Origin: JBBIIC01 sp037446725
Lineage (GTDB): Bacteria > Actinomycetota > Coriobacteriia > Anaerosomatales > SLCP01
Reading direction: 5' to 3'
DNA length: 37,642 nt
NCBI GenBank assembly: GCA_037446725.1
Contig: JBBIIC010000022.1
Coordinates: forward strand, 1-37,642
The position numbers and the translations under genes are program-made. The notes under the pieces are model-generated. The model was given only the letters and a program-made list of their open reading frames with translations, was not told where the DNA came from and made no database searches. Of the stretch, positions 13,303-21,429 are shown piece by piece (the stretch's first letter is position 1; every line of letters begins with the position of its first letter).

Positions 13303-15420
13303 ATGGCGAAGATCTCCCTGGCCGGATTCAGAGATCCGGCCCGTCGGCCGCGGTACATCGTCTGGACCGGAGCGGTGGTCCTGGCGCTTGCCGCGTTCGT
13401 CGTAACCGCATTGGGGGTGACATCGACCTACTGGTTCTGCGCTGAGGGCTGTCACAAGGTCCAGGACGACACGATTCTCGCGTATAATGCGTCACCACAC
13501 TCGAAGATCTCTTGTATGGCCTGCCACATGCCCGTCAACGCCGATCCGGTCACCTTCCTGCTTCACAAGGCCGAGGCGCTCGGCGAGCTCTATCTCACGG
13601 CGACGAACAAATTCCATCTGCCGCTGAACAAGGGCTCACACCTCGCGCTCGACCAGAAGCACATGGGTTCGGAGCAGTGCACGCAGTGCCACAATCTCGC
13701 GAACCGCAACGTCACCCCGAGCCCGGGCATCATCATCGACCACAAGGTCCACGAGGACTCGGAGATCCATTGCACGGTCTGTCACAACCGGACTGCACAC
13801 GTCGAGAACTTCGAGCTGACGCTCACCGACCCCAACACCGGACAGCCGAATCAGCCCCACGAGGACTTCATGCTGATGACGGCGTGTTTCCGCTGTCACA
13901 CGCTTACCGATGAGTCCCCGGCGGGCATCCCCGCGCCCGGCGCATGCGCCGCGTGCCACACACCCGACTTCGAGCTCAAGCCGCCGAACCACTTCGAGGC
14001 CGGCTTCTACCCGCGCGGCCACGCCGACATGGCGCTCGAGGACAAGGAGCGTCGAGAGGCCGCTCTGAGCGAAGGCGAGAAGGGCGAGGAGTCCGAGGAG
14101 GGCACCGGCACGCCCGAGAGCGAGGGATCCGAGGAGGCTACAGGCACATCTGAAGCTGGCGGCAACGACGAGTCGATGATCGGCATCGCGAAGGCATACG
14201 CCGCCGAAGGCGAGGTGTCCGAGGACGCACCCATGTACGAGCGCCTCGCGCATCTGCCTCCGGTCGCGGCGGTCGGCTACTGCTCGACCTGTCACGTGGA
14301 GTCCCGCTTCTGCATGGACTGCCACGGCATGGAGATGCCGCACCCCGAGGAATTCAAGACCAAGACGCACCCCGAGCTCGTCGCGACGAAGCCGGACAAG
14401 TGCGTGCTCTGCCACACCTCGGCCGATCCTGCCTTCTGCGACACGTGCCACCACGGCACCGCGTCGGACTGGGAGTTCAACACCGAGGTGGCGTGGGGCC
14501 AGCAGCAGCATGCCGAAGCCGTTCGCGCGAACGGCGTACCCGGATGCCTCGAGGCCTGCCACGACATCAAGTACTGCTACGACTGCCACAACAAGCTCAA
14601 CCCGGTTCCCTCGTCGCACAAGGCGAATGACTGGCTGCGTCGTCCCGCCGAGGAGAGAGGCGAGCACGCCGTCTCCGCGAGCGACGAGATCACTGCGTGC
14701 GAGGTGTGCCACGGCGAGGGCGGCCCGAACGCCGCGTTCTGCAAGGGTTGTCACGTTCTCGAGGTGCCGCACCCGCAGCAGTTCAAGGAGTTCCACGCGG
14801 CCACCGGTCGTTCGAACCCCGCAGTCTGTTCCAACTGCCACACCTACCGCGAGTTGTGCAGTGACTGTCACCACGAGGGAGCCGTCGACGGCCGTCCGTG
14901 GCTGTCGGTTCACGCCGACACGGTGAACACCCAGGGTGGCGACGGTTGCTTCGAGAAGTGCCACGAGAAGAAGTTCTGCGTCGACTGCCACACCGCACGC
15001 GCAGTGCTACCCACGACCCACAAGGCGGCCGACTGGACGCGCAGGCTGAAGATCGACGATCCGGCCAAGCACCCCGTCGCCTACGAGGAGTTGGCGGAGA
15101 ACTGCACCTACTGTCATGGCGAAGGCGGTGTGGAATCCAAGTTCTGCGCCGACTGCCACAGGATCGAGATCCCGCACGCGAGCGACTTCAAGGACACGCA
15201 TGCGAAGAGCTTCCAGGACGGCAAGCTCGCCAAGCCCGCATGCACGAACTGCCACGTCCCGTTCTTCTGCGACAGGTGTCACCACGAGGGTTCGGTGGCG
15301 AACCAGGACTGGATTACGCAGCGCCACCTGGTTGTCGTGCGCGAAGAGGGCCAGGAGCCGTGTCTGGAATGCCACGATGCGGCCATCTGCCACAGGTGTC
15401 ACGTGAGCCTCGGCAGGTAG
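13303..15420 (+). CDS. Membrane-anchored cytochrome c with 24 potential haem sites
   Basis: The 705-residue protein has one N-terminal membrane anchor (about 21-42, VLALAAFVVTALGV) and then haem sites outside the membrane, as in NapC/NirT-type proteins. I count 21 CXXCH and three CXXXCH (CAEGCH, CLEACH, CFEKCH). Six lie in the first 220 residues (CAEGCH, CMACH, CTQCH, CTVCH, CFRCH, CAACH). A Glu/Gly/Ser-rich linker covers about 245-293. Eighteen more follow as three tandem modules of six (from about 327, 466 and 601). It probably takes electrons from the quinone pool or an inner-membrane partner and passes them outward (inference). ATG 13303 has AGGAGAGG just upstream; the in-frame GTG- or ATG-like codons before it lack a ribosome-binding site. 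A terminator follows at 15470. Confidence 0.92.
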   Translation: MAKISLAGFRDPARRPRYIVWTGAVVLALAAFVVTALGVTSTYWFCAEGCHKVQDDTILAYNASPHSKISCMACHMPVNADPVTFLLHKAEALGELYLTATNKFHLPLNKGSHLALDQKHMGSEQCTQCHNLANRNVTPSPGIIIDHKVHEDSEIHCTVCHNRTAHVENFELTLTDPNTGQPNQPHEDFMLMTACFRCHTLTDESPAGIPAPGACAACHTPDFELKPPNHFEAGFYPRGHADMALEDKERREAALSEGEKGEESEEGTGTPESEGSEEATGTSEAGGNDESMIGIAKAYAAEGEVSEDAPMYERLAHLPPVAAVGYCSTCHVESRFCMDCHGMEMPHPEEFKTKTHPELVATKPDKCVLCHTSADPAFCDTCHHGTASDWEFNTEVAWGQQQHAEAVRANGVPGCLEACHDIKYCYDCHNKLNPVPSSHKANDWLRRPAEERGEHAVSASDEITACEVCHGEGGPNAAFCKGCHVLEVPHPQQFKEFHAATGRSNPAVCSNCHTYRELCSDCHHEGAVDGRPWLSVHADTVNTQGGDGCFEKCHEKKFCVDCHTARAVLPTTHKAADWTRRLKIDDPAKHPVAYEELAENCTYCHGEGGVESKFCADCHRIEIPHASDFKDTHAKSFQDGKLAKPACTNCHVPFFCDRCHHEGSVANQDWITQRHLVVVREEGQEPCLECHDAAICHRCHVSLGR
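14281..15411 (+). repeat. Three tandem hexahaem modules inside the cytochrome gene
   Basis: The modules start at CSTCH (14281), CEVCH (14698) and CTYCH (about 15103). Each has the order CXXCH - CXXCH - (E.PHP..FK) - CXXCH - CXXCHH - C(X2-3)CH - CXXCH. Shared phrases include CHGEGG, F.C..CH..E.PH, and SHKA.DW or THKAADW between modules. The fifth site is CX3CH in modules one and two and CX2CH in module three. Confidence 0.75.
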
Positions 15421-15469
15421 CAGATCGTAGGTTGACTGCCGGTCATCGACTGGCAGCCGGAATGACCGG

Positions 15470-15495
15470 GAGGGCCCCTCGTCAGAGGGGCCCTC
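15470..15495 (+). terminator. Terminator after the 24-haem cytochrome gene
   Basis: GAGGGCCCCTC (15470-15480) and GAGGGGCCCTC (15485-15495) form an 11-bp perfect stem with loop GTCA. The tail TCTCG has few T residues. It lies 50 bases past the stop and ahead of the tRNA-Pro promoter. Confidence 0.75.
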
Positions 15496-15512
15496 TCTCG
15501 TGAGACAGGGCT

Positions 15513-15541
15513 TTGCCCTGCCGAACGTGACCGTGTATCAT
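15513..15541 (+). promoter_or_regulatory. Promoter of tRNA-Pro
   Basis: TTGCCC (15513-15518), a 17-base spacer and TATCAT (15536-15541) lie just before the tRNA, whose first base is 15552. The spacing places the transcription start a few bases before the mature 5' end. Confidence 0.6.
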
Positions 15542-15551
15542 ACCGCCTCGT

Positions 15552-15628
15552 CGGGATGTGGCTCAGCTTGGTAGAGCGCTGCGTTCGGGACGCAGAGGTC
15601 GTGGGTTCGAATCCCGCCATCCCGACCA
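15552..15628 (+). tRNA. tRNA-Pro (anticodon CGG)
   Basis: The 77-base cloverleaf has acceptor stem CGGGATG/CATCCCG, anticodon stem CTGCG/CGCAG around TTCGGGA (anticodon CGG), T-arm GTGGGTTCGAATCCCGC and an encoded CCA. The C1:G72 pair is typical of bacterial tRNA-Pro. Confidence 0.95.
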
Positions 15629-15639
15629 TCCGACTCATG

Positions 15640-15670
15640 ACGGAAGGCCGGTCGCAGACCGGCCTTCCGT
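15640..15670 (+). terminator. Terminator after tRNA-Pro
   Basis: A 14-bp stem (15640-15653 with 15657-15670, outer arm ACGGAAGGCC) has a three-base GCA loop and starts 11 bases after the tRNA CCA. The T-run is weak (GTCTCC). Confidence 0.75.
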
Positions 15671-15690
15671 GTCTCCCGGGGAGGCGCTGG

Positions 15691-16371
15691 GTGCTGCAAT
15701 CACTCCTCGATACGGTGGGCTACGGACTGTGTCATCAGCTTCCCGAACGCTCGTTGTTCGGAGGGGGGGTCCGCGTACCGGTCTGCGCACGTGACATGGG
15801 GATCTATCTCGGCTTCACGATCGCGCTCGCCTTGCTGGTGCTGGTGCACCGGGACCGCCCTTCCAGCGCGCCGTCCATCCCGGTGAACGTGCTCCTGGCG
15901 CTCGGTGTGGCGGCGATGGCCGTCGACGGCTTCACTTCGTACGCGGGCCTGCGGACGACGACGAACGAGATCCGGCTGCTCACAGGCCTCGCGACCGGCT
16001 TCGCGCTGGCAGCGTGGAGCACGCCGCTTCTGAACTCCGAGCTGTGGCGTCGGGGGGGGTCGGGCCGCGTGCTGGGGGGCGGACGCCGGGTTGCAGCCTA
16101 CGTTGCCGCCTTTGCCGGGTCGTACGTTGCGATCTGGTACGGAGCACCGCGCCTCGGCATTGTCTTCCCCCTCGCGACGACGGCATCGATCATCGTGACG
16201 TTCACGGCGGTCAACCTCGTCATCGTTTGCCTGCTTCCGCCCTTCGGGCGCCGGGCGGATCACCTGCGCGACGCGTGGCTCCAGCTGCTGTTAGCGCTCG
16301 GTCTGACCGCTGTCGAACTGGCGCTGAGCGCTCTGTTGAAGTGGTGGCTCGTCGGCGCTGTCGTCGCCTGA
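15691..16371 (+). CDS. DUF2085 membrane protein
   Basis: A 226-residue membrane protein with about six hydrophobic helices. The DUF2085 signature sits near the N-terminus: GYGLCHQLPERSLF, then VCARDMGIYLGF. The paired Cys and His suggest a metal or redox site, but no function is established. The GTG at 15691 has GGGGAGG six bases upstream and lies after the tRNA terminator. A longer frame opening inside the tRNA gene is rejected as a start. Confidence 0.82.
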   Translation: MLQSLLDTVGYGLCHQLPERSLFGGGVRVPVCARDMGIYLGFTIALALLVLVHRDRPSSAPSIPVNVLLALGVAAMAVDGFTSYAGLRTTTNEIRLLTGLATGFALAAWSTPLLNSELWRRGGSGRVLGGGRRVAAYVAAFAGSYVAIWYGAPRLGIVFPLATTASIIVTFTAVNLVIVCLLPPFGRRADHLRDAWLQLLLALGLTAVELALSALLKWWLVGAVVA

Positions 16372-16456
16372 GACGACCGGCCGGGGCCGTCGGTGTTCGT
16401 GTCAGAACCCGATGCTACGCTCCCTGCGAACACACGTTCGTACGGAGGTGACAGTC

Positions 16457-16819
16457 ATGGCACGAGTCGGTTCATCCCACACGCTTTGGTCCTACACTGA
16501 GGGTCTTGCCCGTGCGTCGTGCGCGGGCGACGAGGTGCCGGCCTCGCTTGCGGAGCGGGCACGGGACATCACCCGCCGCAATCTGGTCCACCTCGCGGAA
16601 GGAACGCTCGACGCACAGGGGAGACGCCGCACACGGGCGTACTACCGCGGCGTCGTTGGGCGTTTGCTCACACGCTCGCGTGTCCCCGGGGCGCGCGAGT
16701 GCAGGGTCCGGGCGATGGCGGCCTCGGTAGCCGCCGACCTGCGCGCCTCAGGTGCGGACCGCGAACGCATCAGCCGGGAGGTCGCTGCATGGCTCGCCGC
16801 GTTCGAGGGGGCCGCGTAG
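16457..16819 (+). CDS. Hypothetical small basic protein
   Basis: The 120-residue protein is not recognised. It is Arg- and Ala-rich and probably all-helical, with SHTLWSYTEGLARAS near the N-terminus and RRTRAYYRGVVGRLLTRSRVP in the middle. There is no signal peptide, membrane segment or cysteine pair beyond two single Cys. ATG 16457 is preceded by GGAGGTGA at five bases, an unusually strong ribosome-binding site, which supports it being a real gene. It lies between the DUF2085 gene and the opposing lipoprotein gene. Confidence 0.7.
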   Translation: MARVGSSHTLWSYTEGLARASCAGDEVPASLAERARDITRRNLVHLAEGTLDAQGRRRTRAYYRGVVGRLLTRSRVPGARECRVRAMAASVAADLRASGADRERISREVAAWLAAFEGAA

Positions 16820-16842
16820 CGTGCGTGCACGAGCGGAGTGCG

Positions 16843-17313
16843 TCAGCGGTTCGTGGAGGAGTAGATCACCGCGCCGCTGTCCAGCGCGAACACCCAGATA
16901 CGCGTGTTCTCGAGCGTGCTGCTCTCGGGACCCCACACCTCGACGATGATCCAGGAGTCCGTGCCCTCAACCGCGGCTGCTTCACCGTAGTAGGGTACCG
17001 AACGGCCGGTGTCGGCGATCGTGCGGGTGATGAACTCCGCAAGCTCGGTCGCCTCGCCGCCTCGGGAGCGCAGCTCCACGAGTGCTTCACGCCTGAGTTC
17101 CGAGGCCTCTGCGACGTGTCGGCCCTGTACGGACGCGGGCGGCCCCTGCGATGCGTGGAGCTCGTCAACCTGCTCAATCGTGTAGGAGGCATTCGCGGAC
17201 ACGAACGTGACCTCGGGTCCCCCGCACGCAGTCAGTGTGACGCTCGCGATCAGCATCGCTGCGGCAACCCGTGCATGTGGGCGTCCGGCCACACGCCCCA
17301 CCACCTTTCGCAT
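16843..17313 (-). CDS. Putative lipoprotein of unknown function
   Basis: A 156-residue predicted lipoprotein. The signal peptide (ARVAAAMLIASVTLTACGG) ends in the lipobox LTAC, and the mature protein would be anchored by that Cys outside the membrane. The body has two hydrophilic helices (LHASQGPPASVQGRHVAE; SRGGEATELAEFITRT) and a C-terminal sheet (SWIIVEVWGPESS, IWVFALDSGAVIYS). No family is recognised. ATG 17313 has CAGGG upstream. It converges with the small basic gene. Confidence 0.78.
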   Translation of the reverse strand: MRKVVGRVAGRPHARVAAAMLIASVTLTACGGPEVTFVSANASYTIEQVDELHASQGPPASVQGRHVAEASELRREALVELRSRGGEATELAEFITRTIADTGRSVPYYGEAAAVEGTDSWIIVEVWGPESSTLENTRIWVFALDSGAVIYSSTNR

Positions 17314-17419
17314 GAGACCCTGCTCATATGGTAGTCGATTCGCGACTTGGGGGGAGATACACACAAGAGCGGTCCGGCATCCCCGGGCCGAGCCGTGACG
17401 CAGGCAGGAGGGTACGGGC

Positions 17420-18223
17420 GTGCAGAACATCGTGTGTTTCGTCTCTGACTTCGGGCTCGAGGACACGTGGGTAGGGGTGTGCCACGCAGTCATCCACCGC
17501 GCCTGTCCGCTCGCCCGCGTTGTCGATCTCGCGCACCAGATACCACCGTTCGACATCGCAAAGGGCGCGGCGGTCGCAGCTGCGGGCGTCTACCAGCTGC
17601 CGGAGGCGATCCACCTCGTCGTCGTCGATCCAGGTGTCGGTGGCGGCCGCCGCGATCTGTGTCTCAGCACCCGGCGAGGCACGCGGCTCGTCGGTCCTGA
17701 CAACGGTGTCCTCATGCTCGCGGCCGAACGGGCCGGCGGCGTCGAGGGTGCCTTCTCGGTCGACCCCTCGAAGATCGACTTCCGAACGCCACTCGCCACC
17801 TTCCACGCGCGCGACGTGCTAGCGCCCGCCGCCGCAGCGCTCGCGTGCGGGGTCGAGCCGTCCTCGCTCGGCGAGCCTGTCGATCCCGCCTCTCTCATTC
17901 CCGCCCCGTTCGCCCCCACGGTGTCCGATGGGGAGTTCGTGGTCGCCCCCGTGCTCGAGTGCGACCGTTTCGGTTCGCTTCGCATCCGCATCGGCGCCGA
18001 AGAACTCGGACCGCGCGGGCTGGTGGCCGATCGGCTCGAGATCAGCTTCGGGCATCTGGCGCTCGAGGTGCCGTTCGCGCACACGTTCGCCGACGTTGAG
18101 GAGGGCGAGCCGGTAGCGCTCGTCGACTCGTCAGGCTGGCTCACGCTTGCAGTGCGTATGGGCAGCGCGGCCGAGCGTTACGGCATCGAGCCGGGCGCCT
18201 CAGCCCGCGTGCGCGTGCTCTGA
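17420..18223 (+). CDS. SAM hydroxide adenosyltransferase (DUF62/SAM_adeno_trans)
   Basis: This family converts S-adenosylmethionine and water (hydroxide) to adenosine and methionine; it is related to the fluorinases and chlorinases. The 267 residues have the expected two parts. The N-terminal domain has FVSDFGLEDTWVG, VVDLAHQIPPFDI, HLVVVDPGVGGGRRDL, GPDNGVL and TFHARDVLAPAAAALACG. The C-terminal barrel starts around residue 170. The substrate Asp residues of DFG and PDNG are present. GTG 17420 follows AGGAGG by eight bases. The methylthioadenosine phosphorylase gene two genes on hints at SAM/adenosine housekeeping, but a direct link is inferred only. Confidence 0.92.
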   Translation: MQNIVCFVSDFGLEDTWVGVCHAVIHRACPLARVVDLAHQIPPFDIAKGAAVAAAGVYQLPEAIHLVVVDPGVGGGRRDLCLSTRRGTRLVGPDNGVLMLAAERAGGVEGAFSVDPSKIDFRTPLATFHARDVLAPAAAALACGVEPSSLGEPVDPASLIPAPFAPTVSDGEFVVAPVLECDRFGSLRIRIGAEELGPRGLVADRLEISFGHLALEVPFAHTFADVEEGEPVALVDSSGWLTLAVRMGSAAERYGIEPGASARVRVL

Positions 18224-18283
18224 GCGTGTCAGACCCCGCGGGTACCCTTCGTCTCGAGACGTTGATGATGAAGGGCAGCGGTC

Positions 18284-19285
18284 ATGAAGAGCCAGTATGT
18301 GCGGGAGCTCTCCGAGGGCACCCGCGTCGACTCCCAGTTCGCACTCGGGTCGAAGGAGATGCGTTCCACTCGCGCCGGCGAGGCGTACCTCGCGCTCGAG
18401 CTGCGCGATCGCACGGGGCGCATCCCGGCGGTCTACTTCAGGCCCACATCCGAGGCCACCGTGACGCCGAGCGGAGGAGTCGTGCGGGTGCGCGGTGTAG
18501 TGAGCAGCTTCCGCGGCAGCAAGCGGGTGTCGGTCGAGCATCTCGCTCCCGTGGCGGAGTACGACCCGACCGACCTCATCGAGTCCTCGCGTCGCGACCG
18601 GGACGAGCTGGTCGCCGAGTTCAAGACCCTCGCCGCCACCGTGCGCGATCGCGAACTCAGGCGCGTGCTCAAGGCGGTCTTCGGCGACCGCGGGTTCTTC
18701 GAGCGGTTCGTCACGTGCCCCGGTGCCCGGGCTCACCACCACGCGTATCTCGGCGGCCTGATCGAGCATACGCTCGCGGTAGCCGGTCTGTGCCGTACGC
18801 TGGGCTCGACATACGAGGGCTTGGACCGTGATCTGCTCGTCACCGCCGCACTCCTGCACGACATCGGCAAGGTCGACGAGCTCACCTATGACACGGCCGT
18901 CGGCTACACCGACGAGGGTCGGCTTCTCGGTCACGTCGTGCTCTCGGAGCGCAGGCTTCGTGAGGCGGCGTCCGCCCTTGTGCCCGGAGTCTCGCCCGGC
19001 GTGCTCACGAGGCTGTCGCACGCGGTTCTGTCTCACCACGGGGAGCTGGAGTGGGGGGCACCCAAGCGTCCTTCGACGATCGAGGCGCTCCTGCTCCACC
19101 ACGCTGACAACCTGGACGCCAAGGCGGATGGTTTCCTGACGCTCACCGGTGGCGCCGCGAGGGCGGAAGAGAGCTGGACCGATGCCGCGAACCTGTTCCG
19201 CCGACCCCTGTACGCACCGGCACCCGTCGCCGACGAGCGTCCCGTGCCCGAGGCCGCCGAAGCGCTTCATCTCGTCCGTACGTGA
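18284..19285 (+). CDS. YhaM-like 3'-5' exoribonuclease (OB-fold plus HD domain)
   Basis: A 333-residue protein. The N-terminal third is an OB-fold nucleic-acid-binding domain (residues 15-90; ELRDRTGRIPAVYF). Residues 140-300 are an HD metal-dependent phosphohydrolase domain, with HHHAYLGGLIEHT, LLHDIGKV and LSHHGELEWG supplying the His/Asp metal ligands. This is the layout of Bacillus YhaM, which trims RNA and single-stranded DNA from the 3' end. ATG 18284 is preceded by AAGGGCAG. It lies 60 bases after the SAM hydrolase gene and could be co-transcribed. Confidence 0.88.
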   Translation: MKSQYVRELSEGTRVDSQFALGSKEMRSTRAGEAYLALELRDRTGRIPAVYFRPTSEATVTPSGGVVRVRGVVSSFRGSKRVSVEHLAPVAEYDPTDLIESSRRDRDELVAEFKTLAATVRDRELRRVLKAVFGDRGFFERFVTCPGARAHHHAYLGGLIEHTLAVAGLCRTLGSTYEGLDRDLLVTAALLHDIGKVDELTYDTAVGYTDEGRLLGHVVLSERRLREAASALVPGVSPGVLTRLSHAVLSHHGELEWGAPKRPSTIEALLLHHADNLDAKADGFLTLTGGAARAEESWTDAANLFRRPLYAPAPVADERPVPEAAEALHLVRT

Positions 19286-19353
19286 GATGGAATCGATGCT
19301 CTACAATCAGGCGATGACACGCCCACGCTACGATCGCCGATGAGGAGAGTGAG

Positions 19354-20148
19354 ATGGAGTACCCCAGGGCCGAGGTCGGAGTCTTCGGCGGAAGCGGCTT
19401 TTACGAACTGCTCGACAATCCCCGCGAGTTCAAGATCAGCACGCCGTTCGGATCGCCATCGTCGCCGGTCATGCACGGCGAGATCGGCGGCCGGAGCGTT
19501 GCTTTCCTGCCTCGTCACGGCAAGGACCACTCGCTCCCGCCGCATGTGATCAACTACCGCGCCAACCTCTGGGCCATGAAGGAGCTCGGCGTTTCGCGGA
19601 TCATCGGTCCGAATGCGTGTGGCTCGCTTCAGCCGGAGATCGAGCCCGGGCATTTCGTGATATGCGATCAGTTCGTGGATCGCACCTGGGGTCGGAAGGA
19701 CACGTTCTTCGACGGGCCGATCACGACGCACGTCTCGTCCGCGGACCCGTACTGCGAGACCATGCGCACGATTGCGTACGACACCGCGGTCGGCCTCGGA
19801 ATCACCGCTCACCCGACAGGGACGGTCGTCGTCATCCAGGGCCCGAGGTTCTCCACTCGCTCTGAGTCCCGTTGGTTTGCATCGCAAGGGTGGGAGGTCA
19901 TCAACATGACCCAGTATCCCGAATGCTACCTCGCCCGGGAGTTGGAGGTCTGTTACTGCAACATCTCGCTCATCACCGACCACGATGTGGGTGCTGAAGG
20001 AGTCGAACCAGTGACGAACGATGAGGTCATCCGCGTGTTCAACGAGAACAACGAGAAGGTCAAGCAGCTCCTGTACGCGATGATTCCGGCGCTGCCCCCG
20101 CAGCGCGAATGCGTGTGTGCGCACGCCCTCGAAGGGGCAAGCTTCTAG
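19354..20148 (+). CDS. mtnP: S-methyl-5'-thioadenosine phosphorylase
   Basis: Phosphorolyses methylthioadenosine, a polyamine and SAM by-product, to adenine and methylthioribose-1-phosphate. The 264 residues match the family. Motifs are GVFGGSGFYELL (phosphate loop), LPRHGKDHSLPPHVINYRANLWAMKELGV, NACGSL, TVVVIQGPRFSTRSESRWF, VINMTQYPE and LITDHDVG. The sequence NMTQYPE with the active-site Asp in TDHD is more like MTAP than inosine/guanosine phosphorylase; the two are hard to separate by eye. ATG 19354 has AGGAGAG upstream and a possible -10 (TACAAT, 19302-19307). Confidence 0.92.
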   Translation: MEYPRAEVGVFGGSGFYELLDNPREFKISTPFGSPSSPVMHGEIGGRSVAFLPRHGKDHSLPPHVINYRANLWAMKELGVSRIIGPNACGSLQPEIEPGHFVICDQFVDRTWGRKDTFFDGPITTHVSSADPYCETMRTIAYDTAVGLGITAHPTGTVVVIQGPRFSTRSESRWFASQGWEVINMTQYPECYLARELEVCYCNISLITDHDVGAEGVEPVTNDEVIRVFNENNEKVKQLLYAMIPALPPQRECVCAHALEGASF

Positions 20149-20173
20149 CGAACGGGACGCGTCGGTCGAGCAT

Positions 20174-20197
20174 GCGGGGCGCCCGAGGGCGCCCCGC
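20174..20197 (+). terminator. GC-rich hairpin after mtnP
   Basis: GCGGGGCGCC (20174-20183) and GGCGCCCCGC (20188-20197) form a 10-bp stem with a CGAG tetraloop, 26 bases past the mtnP stop. There is no T-run, so it may be a partial terminator or separate the two coding regions. Confidence 0.6.
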
Positions 20198-20218
20198 GTC
20201 GTCAGGAGGAGGGTGCGG

Positions 20219-21337
20219 GTGTTCAACCTGCCGTCGCTCAGGATAGGCCGGCTGTTCGGCATCCCCCTGGAGGTGAACCCGACGTGGCTCATCATATTCG
20301 TGCTGGTCGCGCTCTCCCTGTCCGTGACGTACTTCCCCGGCGAGTTTCCCGACCGACCGACGTGGGTCAACGCCGTCAGCGGCATCATCACCGCGCTGCT
20401 CTTCTTCGCGTCGATCGTTGCGCACGAGCTCAGTCACTCGCTCGTGGCCCGGACCGGCGGCATCAAGGTCGAGAAGGTCACCTTGTTCGTCTTCGGCGGT
20501 GTTGCGCAGATGGAGGAGGAGCCCGCGAGTCCCGGCAGTGAGTTCGCGATGGCGATCGCCGGCCCCTTGACGAGCCTGTTCCTTGCCGCCGTCTTCTACC
20601 TGTCATACCTCGCCATCGCGACGGCAGGGGTCACGGACGTGCTGTGGGCACCGTTCCAGTACCTCGCGTTCATCAACCTCTGGGTCGGGGTGTTCAACCT
20701 GCTCCCCGGCTTCCCGCTCGATGGTGGCCGAGTGGTGCGAGCGGCGCTCTGGGCGCTCGGAGGTGATCAGCTCAAGGCCACGTTGTGGGCAAGCCGCGCC
20801 GGCCAGGTCATCGGATACGTCATGGTCGGGCTCGCGGTCATCGGCGTACTGAACGGCTCGCTAGACTTCATCTGGTTCGGCCTGATCGGCTGGTTCATCG
20901 CGACGCTCGCCGAGGCCTCCTACCGCCGACAGCTCCTCAAGGTGACGCTCGAGGGCGTGCGGGTCTCGGCGATCATGTCCCCGAATCCGTTGGTCGCGCC
21001 CGGTTCGATCACGCTCGATCAGCTCGTCGAGGAGTACTTCCTGGGAGGTCATCACAGCCGCTATCCGGTCGAATCGGCGGGTTCGATCATCGGGTTGATC
21101 TCGCTTTCAGGCGTCAAGAGGGTGCCGCGTGACGAATGGGTGAGCACATACGTCGCCGAGCAGGCCGACCGGGACCTCGCCGCCCTGCTCATCGGGGCCG
21201 ATGAGCCCGCAGAAGCGGTTCTCGCCCGGCTCACCCCGTCAGGGCCGGGCGCGCTTCTGGCGGTTGCCGATGGTCGACTCGTGGGAATCGTGACCAGGGC
21301 CGACGTCGTTTCGCGAATCAGAAGGGCGTCCATCTAG
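20219..21337 (+). CDS. Site-2-type membrane metalloprotease (M50) with C-terminal CBS domains
   Basis: A 372-residue polytopic protein. The zinc site HELSH is at about residue 69 and the third-ligand motif LLPGFPLDGGR at about 163-173. Five to six hydrophobic helices are visible, and the soluble C-terminus (about 250-372) carries two CBS-like repeats (VSAIMSPNPLVAP, LAVADGRLVGIVTRADVVSRI). This is the SpoIVFB-like branch, in which the CBS domains bind adenine nucleotides and tune intramembrane proteolysis. The target is not evident; no sigma factor or anti-sigma gene is adjacent. AGGAGGAGG precedes GTG 20213 and GTG 20219 in the same frame. I chose 20219 for spacing. Confidence 0.88.
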   Translation: MFNLPSLRIGRLFGIPLEVNPTWLIIFVLVALSLSVTYFPGEFPDRPTWVNAVSGIITALLFFASIVAHELSHSLVARTGGIKVEKVTLFVFGGVAQMEEEPASPGSEFAMAIAGPLTSLFLAAVFYLSYLAIATAGVTDVLWAPFQYLAFINLWVGVFNLLPGFPLDGGRVVRAALWALGGDQLKATLWASRAGQVIGYVMVGLAVIGVLNGSLDFIWFGLIGWFIATLAEASYRRQLLKVTLEGVRVSAIMSPNPLVAPGSITLDQLVEEYFLGGHHSRYPVESAGSIIGLISLSGVKRVPRDEWVSTYVAEQADRDLAALLIGADEPAEAVLARLTPSGPGALLAVADGRLVGIVTRADVVSRIRRASI

Positions 21338-21369
21338 GACAATCCGGGTATGAAATGCCCCTGCAGCTG

Positions 21370-21399
21370 TTGCCGCATACTTGTAACTATTGTTACGAT
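21370..21399 (+). promoter_or_regulatory. Promoter of rex
   Basis: TTGCCG (21370-21375), an 18-base spacer and TACGAT (21394-21399) form a plausible sigma-A promoter. The start would lie near 21406, giving a short leader to GTG 21430. Confidence 0.5.
21381..21398. promoter_or_regulatory. Putative Rex operator (autoregulatory)
   Basis: TTGTAACTATTGTTACGA is an inverted repeat, GTAAC-TATT-GTTAC inside. It has the 18-base layout of Rex sites (TTGTxAAxxxxTTxACAA) with several mismatches. It covers the spacer and -10 of the promoter of rex itself, so it fits NADH-sensitive self-repression. Confidence 0.55.
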
Positions 21400-21429
21400 A
21401 TTCAGCACGACAGCGGAGAGGGCAGAGGC

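Noticed and set aside
15556..15690. A longer start for the DUF2085 gene inside tRNA-Pro
   Set aside because: It would read through the tRNA and its terminator. GTG 15691 has a proper ribosome-binding site and starts at the conserved region.
17314..17419. SAM or SAH riboswitch before the SAM hydroxide adenosyltransferase gene
   Set aside because: No conserved core of the SAM or SAH riboswitches could be matched in the leader.
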